Assembly (NCBI GenBank): GCA_905211955.1
Contig: CAJMCT010000040.1
Location: 1-8,674 of the forward strand
DNA length: 8,674 nucleotides
Origin: an uncultured Eubacteriales bacterium
GTDB lineage: Bacteria; Bacillota; Clostridia; Christensenellales; Borkfalkiaceae
Direction of reading: 5' to 3'
This document shows positions 1-6,498 of this stretch, one piece after another; position 1 is the stretch's first letter, and every line of letters starts with the position of its first letter. Below the pieces are notes generated by a model that had not been told where the DNA came from, made no database searches, and worked only from the letters and a program-made list of their open reading frames with translations. The position numbers were made by a program, and so were the translations under genes.

Positions 1-16
1 ATTGAGCTAATGGTGC
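1..16 (-). tRNA. 5' end of a tRNA gene cut by the window edge (possibly tRNA-Lys)
   Basis: Read leftward, bases 16 to 1 give GCACCATTAGCTCAAT. This fits the first 16 positions of a tRNA: a 7-base acceptor half (GCACCAT), T8, A9, D-stem GCTC and A14, with the D-loop starting at the edge. A consensus promoter lies just upstream at 44-72. The anticodon is outside the window. From memory, Bacillota tRNA-Lys genes often begin this way, but the amino acid identity is inference. The gene lies downstream of the alaS terminator and in the same direction, so it is a separate transcription unit. Confidence 0.72.
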
Positions 17-43
17 AAAACGATATTTCTATAAAGCCTTATC

Positions 44-72
44 ATTTTATAACAATATTTTTTATTTGTCAA
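44..72 (-). promoter_or_regulatory. Sigma-A-type promoter for the leftward tRNA
   Basis: On the minus strand TTGACA (72-67, perfect -35) is followed by a 17-base spacer and TAAAAT (49-44, 5 of 6 matches to the -10 consensus). Initiation about 7 bases further on, near 37, would leave a leader of ~20 bases before the tRNA start at 16, typical for a stable-RNA gene. Confidence 0.65.
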
Positions 73-90
73 TCAATAAAAGGCAAAAGA

Positions 91-125
91 AAAACAAAAA
101 AGTCGGCTTTTTTCAAGCCGACTTT
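91..125 (-). terminator. Intrinsic terminator of the cysE-cysS-alaS operon
   Basis: An 11-bp perfect stem (125-115 with 109-99; core AAGTCGGCTT / AAGCCGACTT) closes a 5-base loop and is followed on the minus strand by TTTGTTTT (98-91). It begins only 6 bases after the alaS stop codon, so it terminates that gene and shows that the gene really ends there. Confidence 0.9.
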
Positions 126-131
126 GTATTT

Positions 132-1949
132 TTATTTAAGTATTGCTTTAATTCTTCTTACACCGCTTGAAGAACTTTCTTCTTTCTTGATAACGAAAGT
201 TCCCAAAACGCCCGTATTTTCAACGTGTGGGCCACCGCAAATTTGCTTATCTACGCCGTCTATCGTATAAATAGAAACGATTTCGTCGTCGCTCTTTGGG
301 TTAAACACACCGTAAGCGCCTTCGCTAACTGCCTTATTGTACGGAAGTTCGCTCTTTACAACGTCTATCTTTTTTGCGATTACGTCGTTTACGAAGTTTT
401 CCAAAGTTTTAAGTTCGTCGTCGGTAAGTTTATGGTCGCAGTTAAAGTCAAATCTTAAACGTTCGTCGGTAATGTTAGAACCTTTTTGTTCAGTGCCCGT
501 GCCGAACATTTTTCTTAAGCCTGCAAGCATAATGTGGGTGGTAGTGTGATATTTTGTGGTCATTTCAGTTTGTTCGGTAAGTCCACCTTTTGCCGATTGC
601 GCTTGTGCTTTAGAGAGTTCTTGGTGTGCTTTAAATGCTTCGTTAAAGCCGTTTTGGTCAACGGTAAGTCCCTTTTCTTCGGCAAGTTCTACCGTTAATT
701 CTAAGGGGAAACCGAAGGTGTCGTAAAGCCTAAACGCTTGCTTTCCAGAGATTTCTTTTTCGGGAACGTAAGCGGGGTCTTTTTGAGACATAAACGCGTT
801 CTTTCTTTCCATACCGAAAATGCACTTTTCAAACTCTTTCATGCCGGCATTTAAGGTTGCTTGGAATTTTTTGGTTTCTTTAGCGATTTCTTCTAAGATA
901 TAATCTTCCTTTTCAACTAAAAGTGGATAAGCATCGTTATATATCTTTTCGATAAAGATTTTAGCAACTTCTTGCATTGCAACGGGGTCTATCTCTAATG
1001 CCATACAATATCTAATAGCACGGCGAAGCAATCTTCTTAGAATATAGCCCGCACCCGTGTTAGAAGGAAGTATTCCGTTTTTATCGCCGATAAGCATAAC
1101 CGCAGTTCTTGTGTGGTCGGCAACTATTCTTATAGCCTTTCTTGCTTTTTCATCCGTATCGTAATTCTTTCCCGAAACGGTTTCTAAATATTTAACCGAG
1201 TCAATAAAAAGGTCTGTTTTATATCCGTCGTCAAGTCCGTTTAAGAAAAGCAATAATCTATCCAAGCCAAAACCGGTATCAACGTTCTTGTTTTCGAGTT
1301 CGGTGTATTTTCCGCCTTCTTGCTTTTTGTATTGCATATAAACGTCGTTTCCGATTTCTACGTAGCGGTTAGAAGTTAAAAAGTCGCTTGAATCCGGACC
1401 GTCTTCACGGGGATAGAACCACTCGTTATCAGGACCGCAAGGCGTACCTACCGTTCCTTCTAATTCCCACCAGTTGTTAGATTTATCAAGAAAGAAAATG
1501 TTTTCTTCTTTTATGCCGAGTTCTTTTAAAAGTTCAGCAGTTTGTTCGTCTTTGGGGACGTTTTCGTTGCCTTCGAACACGGTAGAACAAATCTTGTCTT
1601 TATCAAAGCCGAAAACTTGGGTTAAAAGTTCAAACGACCACTTGGTTTTTTCTTTTTTGAAGTAATCGCCAAGCGACCAGTTTCCCATCATTTCAAAGAA
1701 GGTGAAGTGTGTAGCATCGCCAACCGAGTCTATATCGACCGTTCTAACGCAACCTTGAACGTTGCAAAGTCTTGTTCCCATGGGGTGAGTTTTTCCCAAA
1801 AGGTAAGGCATTAACGGTTGCATGCCGGCAACGTTAAACATAACGCCCGTCGTACCGTCGCCAATTAAAGATACCGCGCCGATATTTACGTGTCCGCGTT
1901 CTTCATAAAACTTAATCCATTTTTCTCTTAATTCTTTTGAAGTAATCAT
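132..1949 (-). CDS. alaS: Alanine--tRNA ligase, short form lacking the C-Ala domain
   Basis: Cytoplasmic class II synthetase (605 residues) that attaches alanine to tRNA-Ala and can clear mischarged tRNA. The catalytic core is seen in motif 2 (FFEMMGNWSLGDYF, 84-97), motif 3 region (DTGFGLDRLL, 224-233) and the tRNA-recognition helices (GYILRRLLRRAIRY, 301-314). The editing domain keeps its metal-binding pairs HTTTH (468-472) and C571-x3-H575 (CGGPH) and ends with GVRRI (596-600). Usual bacterial AlaRS has ~870 residues; this protein stops 5 residues after GVRRI, so the coiled-coil/globular C-Ala (DHHA1) domain is absent. A terminator follows 6 bases after the stop, which argues for a natural short form and not a frameshift. 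The ATG at 1949 is chosen because AAGGTG lies 5 bases upstream. It is the third gene of an operon, 26 bases after cysS. It could be the only AlaRS or a second copy; the window cannot tell. Confidence 0.9.
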   Translation of the reverse strand: MITSKELREKWIKFYEERGHVNIGAVSLIGDGTTGVMFNVAGMQPLMPYLLGKTHPMGTRLCNVQGCVRTVDIDSVGDATHFTFFEMMGNWSLGDYFKKEKTKWSFELLTQVFGFDKDKICSTVFEGNENVPKDEQTAELLKELGIKEENIFFLDKSNNWWELEGTVGTPCGPDNEWFYPREDGPDSSDFLTSNRYVEIGNDVYMQYKKQEGGKYTELENKNVDTGFGLDRLLLFLNGLDDGYKTDLFIDSVKYLETVSGKNYDTDEKARKAIRIVADHTRTAVMLIGDKNGILPSNTGAGYILRRLLRRAIRYCMALEIDPVAMQEVAKIFIEKIYNDAYPLLVEKEDYILEEIAKETKKFQATLNAGMKEFEKCIFGMERKNAFMSQKDPAYVPEKEISGKQAFRLYDTFGFPLELTVELAEEKGLTVDQNGFNEAFKAHQELSKAQAQSAKGGLTEQTEMTTKYHTTTHIMLAGLRKMFGTGTEQKGSNITDERLRFDFNCDHKLTDDELKTLENFVNDVIAKKIDVVKSELPYNKAVSEGAYGVFNPKSDDEIVSIYTIDGVDKQICGGPHVENTGVLGTFVIKKEESSSSGVRRIKAILK

Positions 1950-1975
1950 TTTAGCACCTTGAAAAATATTAAAAC

Positions 1976-3367
1976 TTATTTCTTTTCTACCGAGTAGCCG
2001 TCTTTACTAATTTTAACGATATAACCCTTATCCGCAATTTCCGTTCTCAACGCGTCAGCCGTGGCGTAATCTTTAACCGCTCTTGCGCCTTGCATTTTTT
2101 CGGCAAGCGCCAAGATTTCTTCGGGGATAGAAAGGGCTTCTTCTTTTGAATACTTATTTAAGAATTCTTCTACGTCAGTAGTGAAAAGTCCTAAAAGCGA
2201 ATAGGTGTTTTTAATTTGGTTTAGCATAGCACCTGCGGATTCGTCGTTATTGTTTAGTTTTGCTTTAACCTTCTTAAAGTAAACGAAAAGGTTAGAAAGT
2301 GCAAGTGCCGTGTTAAAGTCGTTATCCATACAAGCGTTAAACTCGTTGTCGATTTCTTTAACTTCGCCTAAGATTTTTACGCCCTTTTCCATAGCGAGTT
2401 TGAAAAGTTTATAGAACTCTACTAAATGCTTTTCGGCATCGGGGAAAAGATTATCGGTGACGTTTATGTCGCCCCTATAATTGGTTTGAAGAAGTGCGAA
2501 CTTAATCGTTTCTTGAGAGTAGTTATCTAATAAATCTTTTAGGAATAAACTGTTTCCCAAAGACTTGCTCATTTTTTGCCCGTTTACCTTAATAAGTCCA
2601 TTGTGTATCCAATATTTAGCGAAAGGCTTACCGGTAAGCGCTTCGGTTTGCGCAATCTCGTTTTCATGGTGTGGGAATATTAAATCCCTACCGCCACCGT
2701 GTATATCGATTTGGTCGCCGAAGGCTTTTCTATTCATGGTAGAACATTCAATATGCCAACCGGGTCTACCCTTTCCCCAAGGCGAAGTCCAATAAGGCTC
2801 TCCTTCCTTTGCTGATTTCCAAAGTGCAAAGTCTAGGGGGTTTTTCTTTTGTTCGTCGTTGTCAATTCTAACGCCGTTCATAGCGTCTTCTAAGTTGCGG
2901 TTAGAGAGTTTACCGTAAGACGGAAAACTTTCAACCGAAAAATACACGTCACCCTTTTCGGTTGGGTATGCGTGGCCCTTTTCGATAAGTCCCGAAACGA
3001 AAGAAATAATATCGTCTATACACTCGGTTGCTTTAAGCCAAACGTCAGGCTCGCCAACGTCTAACCTTTGCATTTGTGTATCGATATTTTCAATCATTTG
3101 TTTTGCGTAAACGTCAGCAGGAATACCCGTTTCGTTAGACTTTATTATAATCTTGTCGTCAACGTCCGTGTAGTTTCTTGCATAAGTGACGTCGTATCCC
3201 TTTTTAACGAAATATTTACGCATAATATCGTAAATAAGCGCTTGGTAAGCATGCCCGATATGTGCTTCGCCCGATACCGTGATACCGCAAGCATACATTC
3301 TAACTTTGCCGGGGATTATCGGCTCAAAATTTTCCTTACTGCCTGATAACGTATTGTAAATTTTCAT
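1976..3367 (-). CDS. cysS: Cysteine--tRNA ligase
   Basis: Class I synthetase (463 residues, normal length) that charges tRNA-Cys in the cytoplasm. The Rossmann core carries HIGH (36-39) and KMSKS (265-269). The catalytic zinc ligands known from E. coli CysRS are all present one residue earlier: C27, C208 (GWHIECS), H233 and E237 (FPHHENE). The rest is an alpha-helical anticodon-binding half, including the usual helical motif near the C-terminus (ARAVKDYATADALRTEI). The start codon lies 2 bases after the cysE stop, and its ribosome binding site (AATAGG) is inside the last cysE codons, so the two genes are probably translationally coupled. No missing residues or frameshifts are seen. Confidence 0.97.
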   Translation of the reverse strand: MKIYNTLSGSKENFEPIIPGKVRMYACGITVSGEAHIGHAYQALIYDIMRKYFVKKGYDVTYARNYTDVDDKIIIKSNETGIPADVYAKQMIENIDTQMQRLDVGEPDVWLKATECIDDIISFVSGLIEKGHAYPTEKGDVYFSVESFPSYGKLSNRNLEDAMNGVRIDNDEQKKNPLDFALWKSAKEGEPYWTSPWGKGRPGWHIECSTMNRKAFGDQIDIHGGGRDLIFPHHENEIAQTEALTGKPFAKYWIHNGLIKVNGQKMSKSLGNSLFLKDLLDNYSQETIKFALLQTNYRGDINVTDNLFPDAEKHLVEFYKLFKLAMEKGVKILGEVKEIDNEFNACMDNDFNTALALSNLFVYFKKVKAKLNNNDESAGAMLNQIKNTYSLLGLFTTDVEEFLNKYSKEEALSIPEEILALAEKMQGARAVKDYATADALRTEIADKGYIVKISKDGYSVEKK

Positions 3368-3369
3368 AA

Positions 3370-4002
3370 TTACCTATTTTTTAAACTTTCGATTTCTTCT
3401 TCTAACTTAAATAGTTTTTCTCTTAAATTGCAAATTTCTTCTTGCAAGGGGTCGCGTTTTTCTTGTTCTAAGTCGTCCACCTTTTCGCCGTTAACCCTAA
3501 CCACTCTTGCGGGAACGCCAACTACCGTTGCGTAGGCGGGTACTTCTTTTAATACCACTGCGCCCGCACCGATTTTAGCATATTCGCCAACGGTAAATCC
3601 GCCTAAAACTTTTGCGCCGGCACTTATCATTGCCCCCCTTTTAATGGTGGGGTGGCGCTTTCCTTTTTCTTTACCTGTACCGCCCAACGTGACGCCTTGG
3701 TAAATAACAACGCCTTCTTCAATCTCGGCAGTTTCGCCAATCACTACGCCCGTGCCGTGGTCGATAAACACACCGCCTGCAATCTTTGCCGCAGGGTGAA
3801 TTTCTATGCCCGTAAGCCACTTTGCAAATTGACTGGTTATCCTTGCTAAAAGTTTTAGTTTTATTCTATATAAAAAGTTTGCCCACCTGTGCCACGACAA
3901 AGCCTTTACGCCTGAGTATGTTAGCCAAATTTCAAACTTGTTTCTGGCGGCGGGGTCGTTAAGTTTTGCGGCGCGTATGTCCGCACGTAATCTTTTGAAC
4001 AT
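3370..4002 (-). CDS. cysE: Serine O-acetyltransferase
   Basis: Makes O-acetyl-L-serine from serine and acetyl-CoA, the first committed step of cysteine synthesis. This is the short form (210 residues) typical of Bacillota: a small N-terminal helical part (1-60), then left-handed beta-helix hexapeptide repeats (66-172). Catalytic His is H82 in FIDHGTGVVIGETA; the acidic partner is E67 (GIEIHP), where E. coli has Asp143 and B. subtilis also has Glu. The acetyl-CoA/serine loop GGTGKEKGKRHP (107-118) is present. The tail (173-210) is rich in Lys and Glu and probably forms a short coiled coil. The ATG at 4002 has AAGG 10 bases upstream and a good promoter just before it. It is first in the cysE-cysS-alaS operon. 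B. subtilis has gltX-cysE-cysS, so the pairing with cysS is conserved while alaS is an addition. Confidence 0.95.
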   Translation of the reverse strand: MFKRLRADIRAAKLNDPAARNKFEIWLTYSGVKALSWHRWANFLYRIKLKLLARITSQFAKWLTGIEIHPAAKIAGGVFIDHGTGVVIGETAEIEEGVVIYQGVTLGGTGKEKGKRHPTIKRGAMISAGAKVLGGFTVGEYAKIGAGAVVLKEVPAYATVVGVPARVVRVNGEKVDDLEQEKRDPLQEEICNLREKLFKLEEEIESLKNR

Positions 4003-4028
4003 AATTTATTACCTTATATTAGGTTATT

Positions 4029-4057
4029 ATAATAACATTATTAATAGAGTTTTGCAA
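4029..4057 (-). promoter_or_regulatory. Promoter of the cysE-cysS-alaS operon
   Basis: Minus strand TTGCAA (4057-4052), a 17-base spacer, then TATTAT (4034-4029) preceded by TGt, an extended -10 element. Predicted start is near 4022, giving a leader of only ~20 bases, so there is no T-box or cysteine-responsive leader. The perfect 14-bp palindrome GTTATTATAATAAC (4023-4036) covers the -10 and could be an operator, though it may just reflect A+T richness. Confidence 0.55.
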
Positions 4058-4079
4058 GCGATAAGCGAAATAAAAAGTT

Positions 4080-4838
4080 TTAATAAACTTTTATTCCCGA
4101 TTGCTCTATTGCCGTTTTTAGTTCTTTGTCAAAATTTTTATCCACAACCATACAGTTTACGTCGTCTAAAGAAGCAAATGTGTAGGGTGTGTTTTTGTTT
4201 ACTTTAGAACTATCAAGAAGCATAATAACGTTGTTTGCACGCTTTATTGCTTGACGCTTAACTTCGGCTTCCGATTGGCTTCCACAAGTAAAACTTCCAG
4301 AACTTTTTATAAAGCCGGTTGCCGTCATTACCGCCGTTTGAATGTTTAGGTTTTGCAAAAAGTCCGAACAAGATTTGCCGACCGTGATAAAGTTGTTCTT
4401 TTTAACGTCGCCACCAAGAAGCGTGACGGTTGGCTTATTTTTTCTCAAAACCGTTTCAGTAATGTTAAGCGCATTTGTTATAACGTAATAATTGTCGTCG
4501 GGAAGCGCTCTTGCAAAGTATGTCGTTGTAGAACCGCTATCTATAAAGATACAACTTTTTGGCTCTACTAATGATACTGCCTTTTCGGCAATTTCAAGTT
4601 TTTCGGTGGTGTTATAGTTTATTCTTTCGGCGAAGTCGGCGTCTTTTGCTTTCAAAACGCTATCAACCGAAATTGCTCCACCCGAAATTCTAATAACCGC
4701 GTTAAGTTCTTCTAATCTTTGTAGGTCGCGCCTTAGCGTCATTGAAGATACGGCGGGAAATGCCGATTCTACTTCGTGAAAAGATACCTTTCCGTATCTA
4801 TCTATAAACTCTTTTAACGATTGCAATCTTTCTTTCAT
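4080..4838 (-). CDS. DeoR/GlpR-family transcriptional regulator
   Basis: Predicted DNA-binding repressor of 252 residues, normal family length. The N-terminus is a DeoR-type winged helix-turn-helix (about 1-57), with the recognition segment SSMTLRRDLQRLEE (31-44) and the wing ending in RISGGAI. The C-terminal DeoRC sensor domain (about 75-235) has the phosphosugar-binding signature IDSGSTTTYFARAL (99-112), LLGGD (140-144) and DSSK (209-212). Relatives usually sense a phosphorylated sugar and control a neighbouring catabolic operon. No sugar gene is present here, so the effector is unknown; targets may be elsewhere. The ATG at 4838 has GGAG 9 bases upstream. Only 77 bases separate it from cysE, with a very A+T-rich weak hairpin over the stop codon (4071-4093), so read-through into cysE is possible. 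Confidence 0.9.
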   Translation of the reverse strand: MKERLQSLKEFIDRYGKVSFHEVESAFPAVSSMTLRRDLQRLEELNAVIRISGGAISVDSVLKAKDADFAERINYNTTEKLEIAEKAVSLVEPKSCIFIDSGSTTTYFARALPDDNYYVITNALNITETVLRKNKPTVTLLGGDVKKNNFITVGKSCSDFLQNLNIQTAVMTATGFIKSSGSFTCGSQSEAEVKRQAIKRANNVIMLLDSSKVNKNTPYTFASLDDVNCMVVDKNFDKELKTAIEQSGIKVY

Positions 4839-4884
4839 ATTTGATTTCTCCGAAAAAGACTAATTTTTCATATTTCTATTTTAT

Positions 4885-4913
4885 ATTTTAACAAAATATA
4901 ACGGATTTTGCAA
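4885..4913 (-). promoter_or_regulatory. Promoter of the deoR-family gene
   Basis: Minus strand TTGCAA (4913-4908), 17-base spacer, TAAAAT (4890-4885) preceded by TGt. The layout matches the cysE promoter: same -35 hexamer, same spacer length and an extended -10. The leader would be about 40 bases. It is divergent from the serS promoter about 100 bases away. Confidence 0.55.
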
Positions 4914-4991
4914 GAAAATAAGAAAAAAATTAACACGAAAGAAAAAATTTTTCAAAACAATCAAAATTAAAAGTAAAATCTTAAAATATCG

Positions 4992-5020
4992 TTGATTTTT
5001 GCGCGGAAAAATTATATAAT
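4992..5020 (+). promoter_or_regulatory. Promoter of serS
   Basis: TTGATT (4992-4997), a 17-base spacer and a perfect TATAAT (5015-5020). Initiation near 5027 leaves a leader of ~22 bases, too short for a serine T-box. The promoter overlaps the upstream in-frame ATT at 4992, which rules that position out as the translation start. Confidence 0.7.
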
Positions 5021-5037
5021 AATTAGGATAAACAATC

Positions 5038-5041
5038 GGAG
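5038..5041 (+). promoter_or_regulatory. Ribosome binding site that fixes the serS start
   Basis: GGAG lies 7 bases before the ATG at 5049. An open frame continues upstream to 4992, but that extension would begin inside the promoter and has no binding site. Confidence 0.75.
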
Positions 5042-5048
5042 ATGCGAA

Positions 5049-6332
5049 ATGTTAGACCTAAAAAGAATTCAAAACGAAAAAGAAAAGGTAAAAGAACTTT
5101 TGTCAAGAAAAGGCTATGATGCTGATTTTGACACTATTCTTGCTTTAGACGAAAAAAGAAGAGCCTGCCTTACTGAAGTTGAAGGATTAAAAGCGCAAAG
5201 AAACAAAGTTTCTGCGGAAATCCCCAAACTCAAAAAAGAAGGCAAGCCTGTAGAAGGCATTTTTGCCGAAATGCGTGCGCTTGGCGAAAAGATTGCAGAA
5301 TGCGATAAGCAGGTTTCAGAACTTGAAACAAAAGTTTTTGATTTGTTATCGGCAATGCCCAATATTCCAGACGAAGATCTTCTCGGTGGCGAAAAAGAAA
5401 ACAACCAAGTTATAAGGGTTGGCGGTGAAAAACCCGTTTTCGATTTCGAAATGAAAAACCACGTAGATCTTTGCACCAATCTTGGCATTATCGACTACAA
5501 CCGTGGAACAAAACTTTCGGGCGGTGGATATTGGCTTTACCGTGGTGACGGTGCAAGACTTGAATGGGCGCTTTTGAACTTCTTTATTAGCGAACACTTA
5601 AAAGACGGATACGAATTTATCCTTCCTCCACACCAATTAGGTTATAACTGTGGTTTCGGCGCAGGTCAATTCCCCAAGTTTGCCGACGAAGTATATTGGC
5701 TTGACTGTGACGAAGATAGAAAGAAAAATCGCTTTATGTTGCCGACGGCTGAAACGGCTCTCGTAAACATGTACGCGGGCGAAATCATTGACGAAGCAAT
5801 GCTTCCAATGAAATTTTTCGCATACACCCCGTGCTACCGCAAAGAAGCAGGTTCGTATAGAGCCGAAGAGCGCGGTATGATAAGGGGACATCAATTTAAT
5901 AAAGTAGAAATGGTGCAATACGCTCACCCCGAACGCTCTATGGAAGCGTTTGACGAGTTGGTAAATAAGGCCGCTTCGCTTATCGAAAAGTTAGGGCTTC
6001 ATTATAGAGTTAGCAAACTTGCTGCTGGAGACTGTTCGGCATCTATGGCAAGAACTTACGATATAGAAGTTTGGATACCTAGCATGGGAATTTATAAGGA
6101 AGTAAGTTCAGTTTCTAATGCTAACGATTATCAAGCAAGAAGAAACAACACTAAGTTCCGTGATAGCAAAACTGGTAAGCCCGCTTTCCTTCACACGCTT
6201 AACGGATCGGGTTTGGCAACAAGTCGTGTTTTCCCTGCTCTTATTGAACAACACCAAAATGCCGACGGATCTATTAATATTCCGGAAGTATTGCAACCGT
6301 TTATGGGCGGACAAAAAGTTATTAAGTTATAA
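5049..6332 (+). CDS. serS: Serine--tRNA ligase with a variant motif 2 loop
   Basis: Class II synthetase (427 residues, normal length) that charges tRNA-Ser. The N-terminal ~110 residues form the long antiparallel coiled coil that grips the tRNA variable arm (heptad-like Lys/Glu-rich segments at 30-58 and 70-100). The catalytic domain has the serine-binding TAE (233-235), motif 2 CYRKEAGSYRAEERG (262-276) followed by HQFNKVE (281-287), and motif 3 LNGSGLATSR (384-393). Common bacterial enzymes read GSAGRDTRG in the motif 2 loop; here it is GSYRAEERG. The segment before TAE (QFPKFADEVYWLDCDEDRKK) and GDCSASMARTYDIEVW (327-342) also differ from B. subtilis-type SerRS. All key charged residues (R264, E266, R393) are kept, so it should be active. 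It could be the housekeeping enzyme of a divergent lineage or a second SerRS. It stands alone between its own promoter and terminator. Confidence 0.95.
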   Translation: MLDLKRIQNEKEKVKELLSRKGYDADFDTILALDEKRRACLTEVEGLKAQRNKVSAEIPKLKKEGKPVEGIFAEMRALGEKIAECDKQVSELETKVFDLLSAMPNIPDEDLLGGEKENNQVIRVGGEKPVFDFEMKNHVDLCTNLGIIDYNRGTKLSGGGYWLYRGDGARLEWALLNFFISEHLKDGYEFILPPHQLGYNCGFGAGQFPKFADEVYWLDCDEDRKKNRFMLPTAETALVNMYAGEIIDEAMLPMKFFAYTPCYRKEAGSYRAEERGMIRGHQFNKVEMVQYAHPERSMEAFDELVNKAASLIEKLGLHYRVSKLAAGDCSASMARTYDIEVWIPSMGIYKEVSSVSNANDYQARRNNTKFRDSKTGKPAFLHTLNGSGLATSRVFPALIEQHQNADGSINIPEVLQPFMGGQKVIKL

Positions 6333-6336
6333 AATT

Positions 6337-6369
6337 AAAGCGAAAGCCCATAAGGTTTTCGCTTTTTTT
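6337..6369 (+). terminator. Intrinsic terminator of serS
   Basis: A 12-bp stem (6337-6348 with 6354-6365, one G-T pair) with a 5-base loop starts 4 bases after the serS stop and runs into seven T residues (6363-6369). Confidence 0.9.
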
Positions 6370-6397
6370 GTAAAATTTTCTTATTTTAGCATATTAT
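6368..6397 (+). promoter_or_regulatory. Possible promoter of the LOG-family gene
   Basis: TTGTAA (6368-6373), an 18-base spacer and TATTAT (6392-6397). It directly follows the serS terminator and would give a ~95-base leader containing the 6463-6484 hairpin. The region is A+T rich, so a chance match is possible. Confidence 0.35.
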
Positions 6398-6462
6398 ATG
6401 TTTATGAAGTAAATCTCTTTGTCAAAAGAAGAAAAGATTTTCACTTCCTGTATTAAAATAAA

Positions 6463-6484
6463 AATCGCCAATCTTTTGGCGATT
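6463..6484 (-). terminator. Hairpin before the LOG gene; fits a leftward terminator
   Basis: A perfect 8-bp stem (AATCGCCA / TGGCGATT) closes a 6-base loop. Read on the minus strand it is followed by TTTATTTT, the form of an intrinsic terminator for leftward transcripts. On the plus strand it has no T-run, but it ends 4 bases before the GGAG ribosome binding site of the LOG gene and would sit in that leader. Either role, or both, is possible. Confidence 0.45.
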
Positions 6485-6488
6485 AAAT

Positions 6489-6492
6489 GGAG
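6489..6492 (+). promoter_or_regulatory. Ribosome binding site that fixes the LOG gene start
   Basis: GGAG is 6 bases before the ATG at 6499. The in-frame ATG at 6487 overlaps this site and adds residues (MESY) not usual for the family, whose N-terminus normally begins directly with the first beta-strand. Confidence 0.7.
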
Positions 6493-6498
6493 TCTTAT

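Noticed and set aside
10..270. 86-codon rightward open frame at the left edge
   Set aside because: It overlaps the alaS terminator and the 3' end of alaS on the other strand and has no ribosome binding site.
4071..4093. Hairpin AAAAGTTT / AAACTTTT over the deoR stop codon
   Set aside because: Almost all A-T pairs with one G-C pair, and it overlaps the coding end; too weak to call a terminator with confidence.
4138..4146. Perfect DnaA box TTATCCACA
   Set aside because: It lies inside the deoR-family coding region (codons for V-V-D-K) with no neighbouring boxes, so it is most likely coincidental.
4992..5048. Upstream extension of serS by 19 codons
   Set aside because: It would start within the promoter -35 and has no ribosome binding site; GGAG is placed correctly for the ATG at 5049.
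5114..5488. 124-codon open frame antisense to serS
   Set aside because: It is a shadow of the serS coding frame with no ribosome binding site or recognisable domain.
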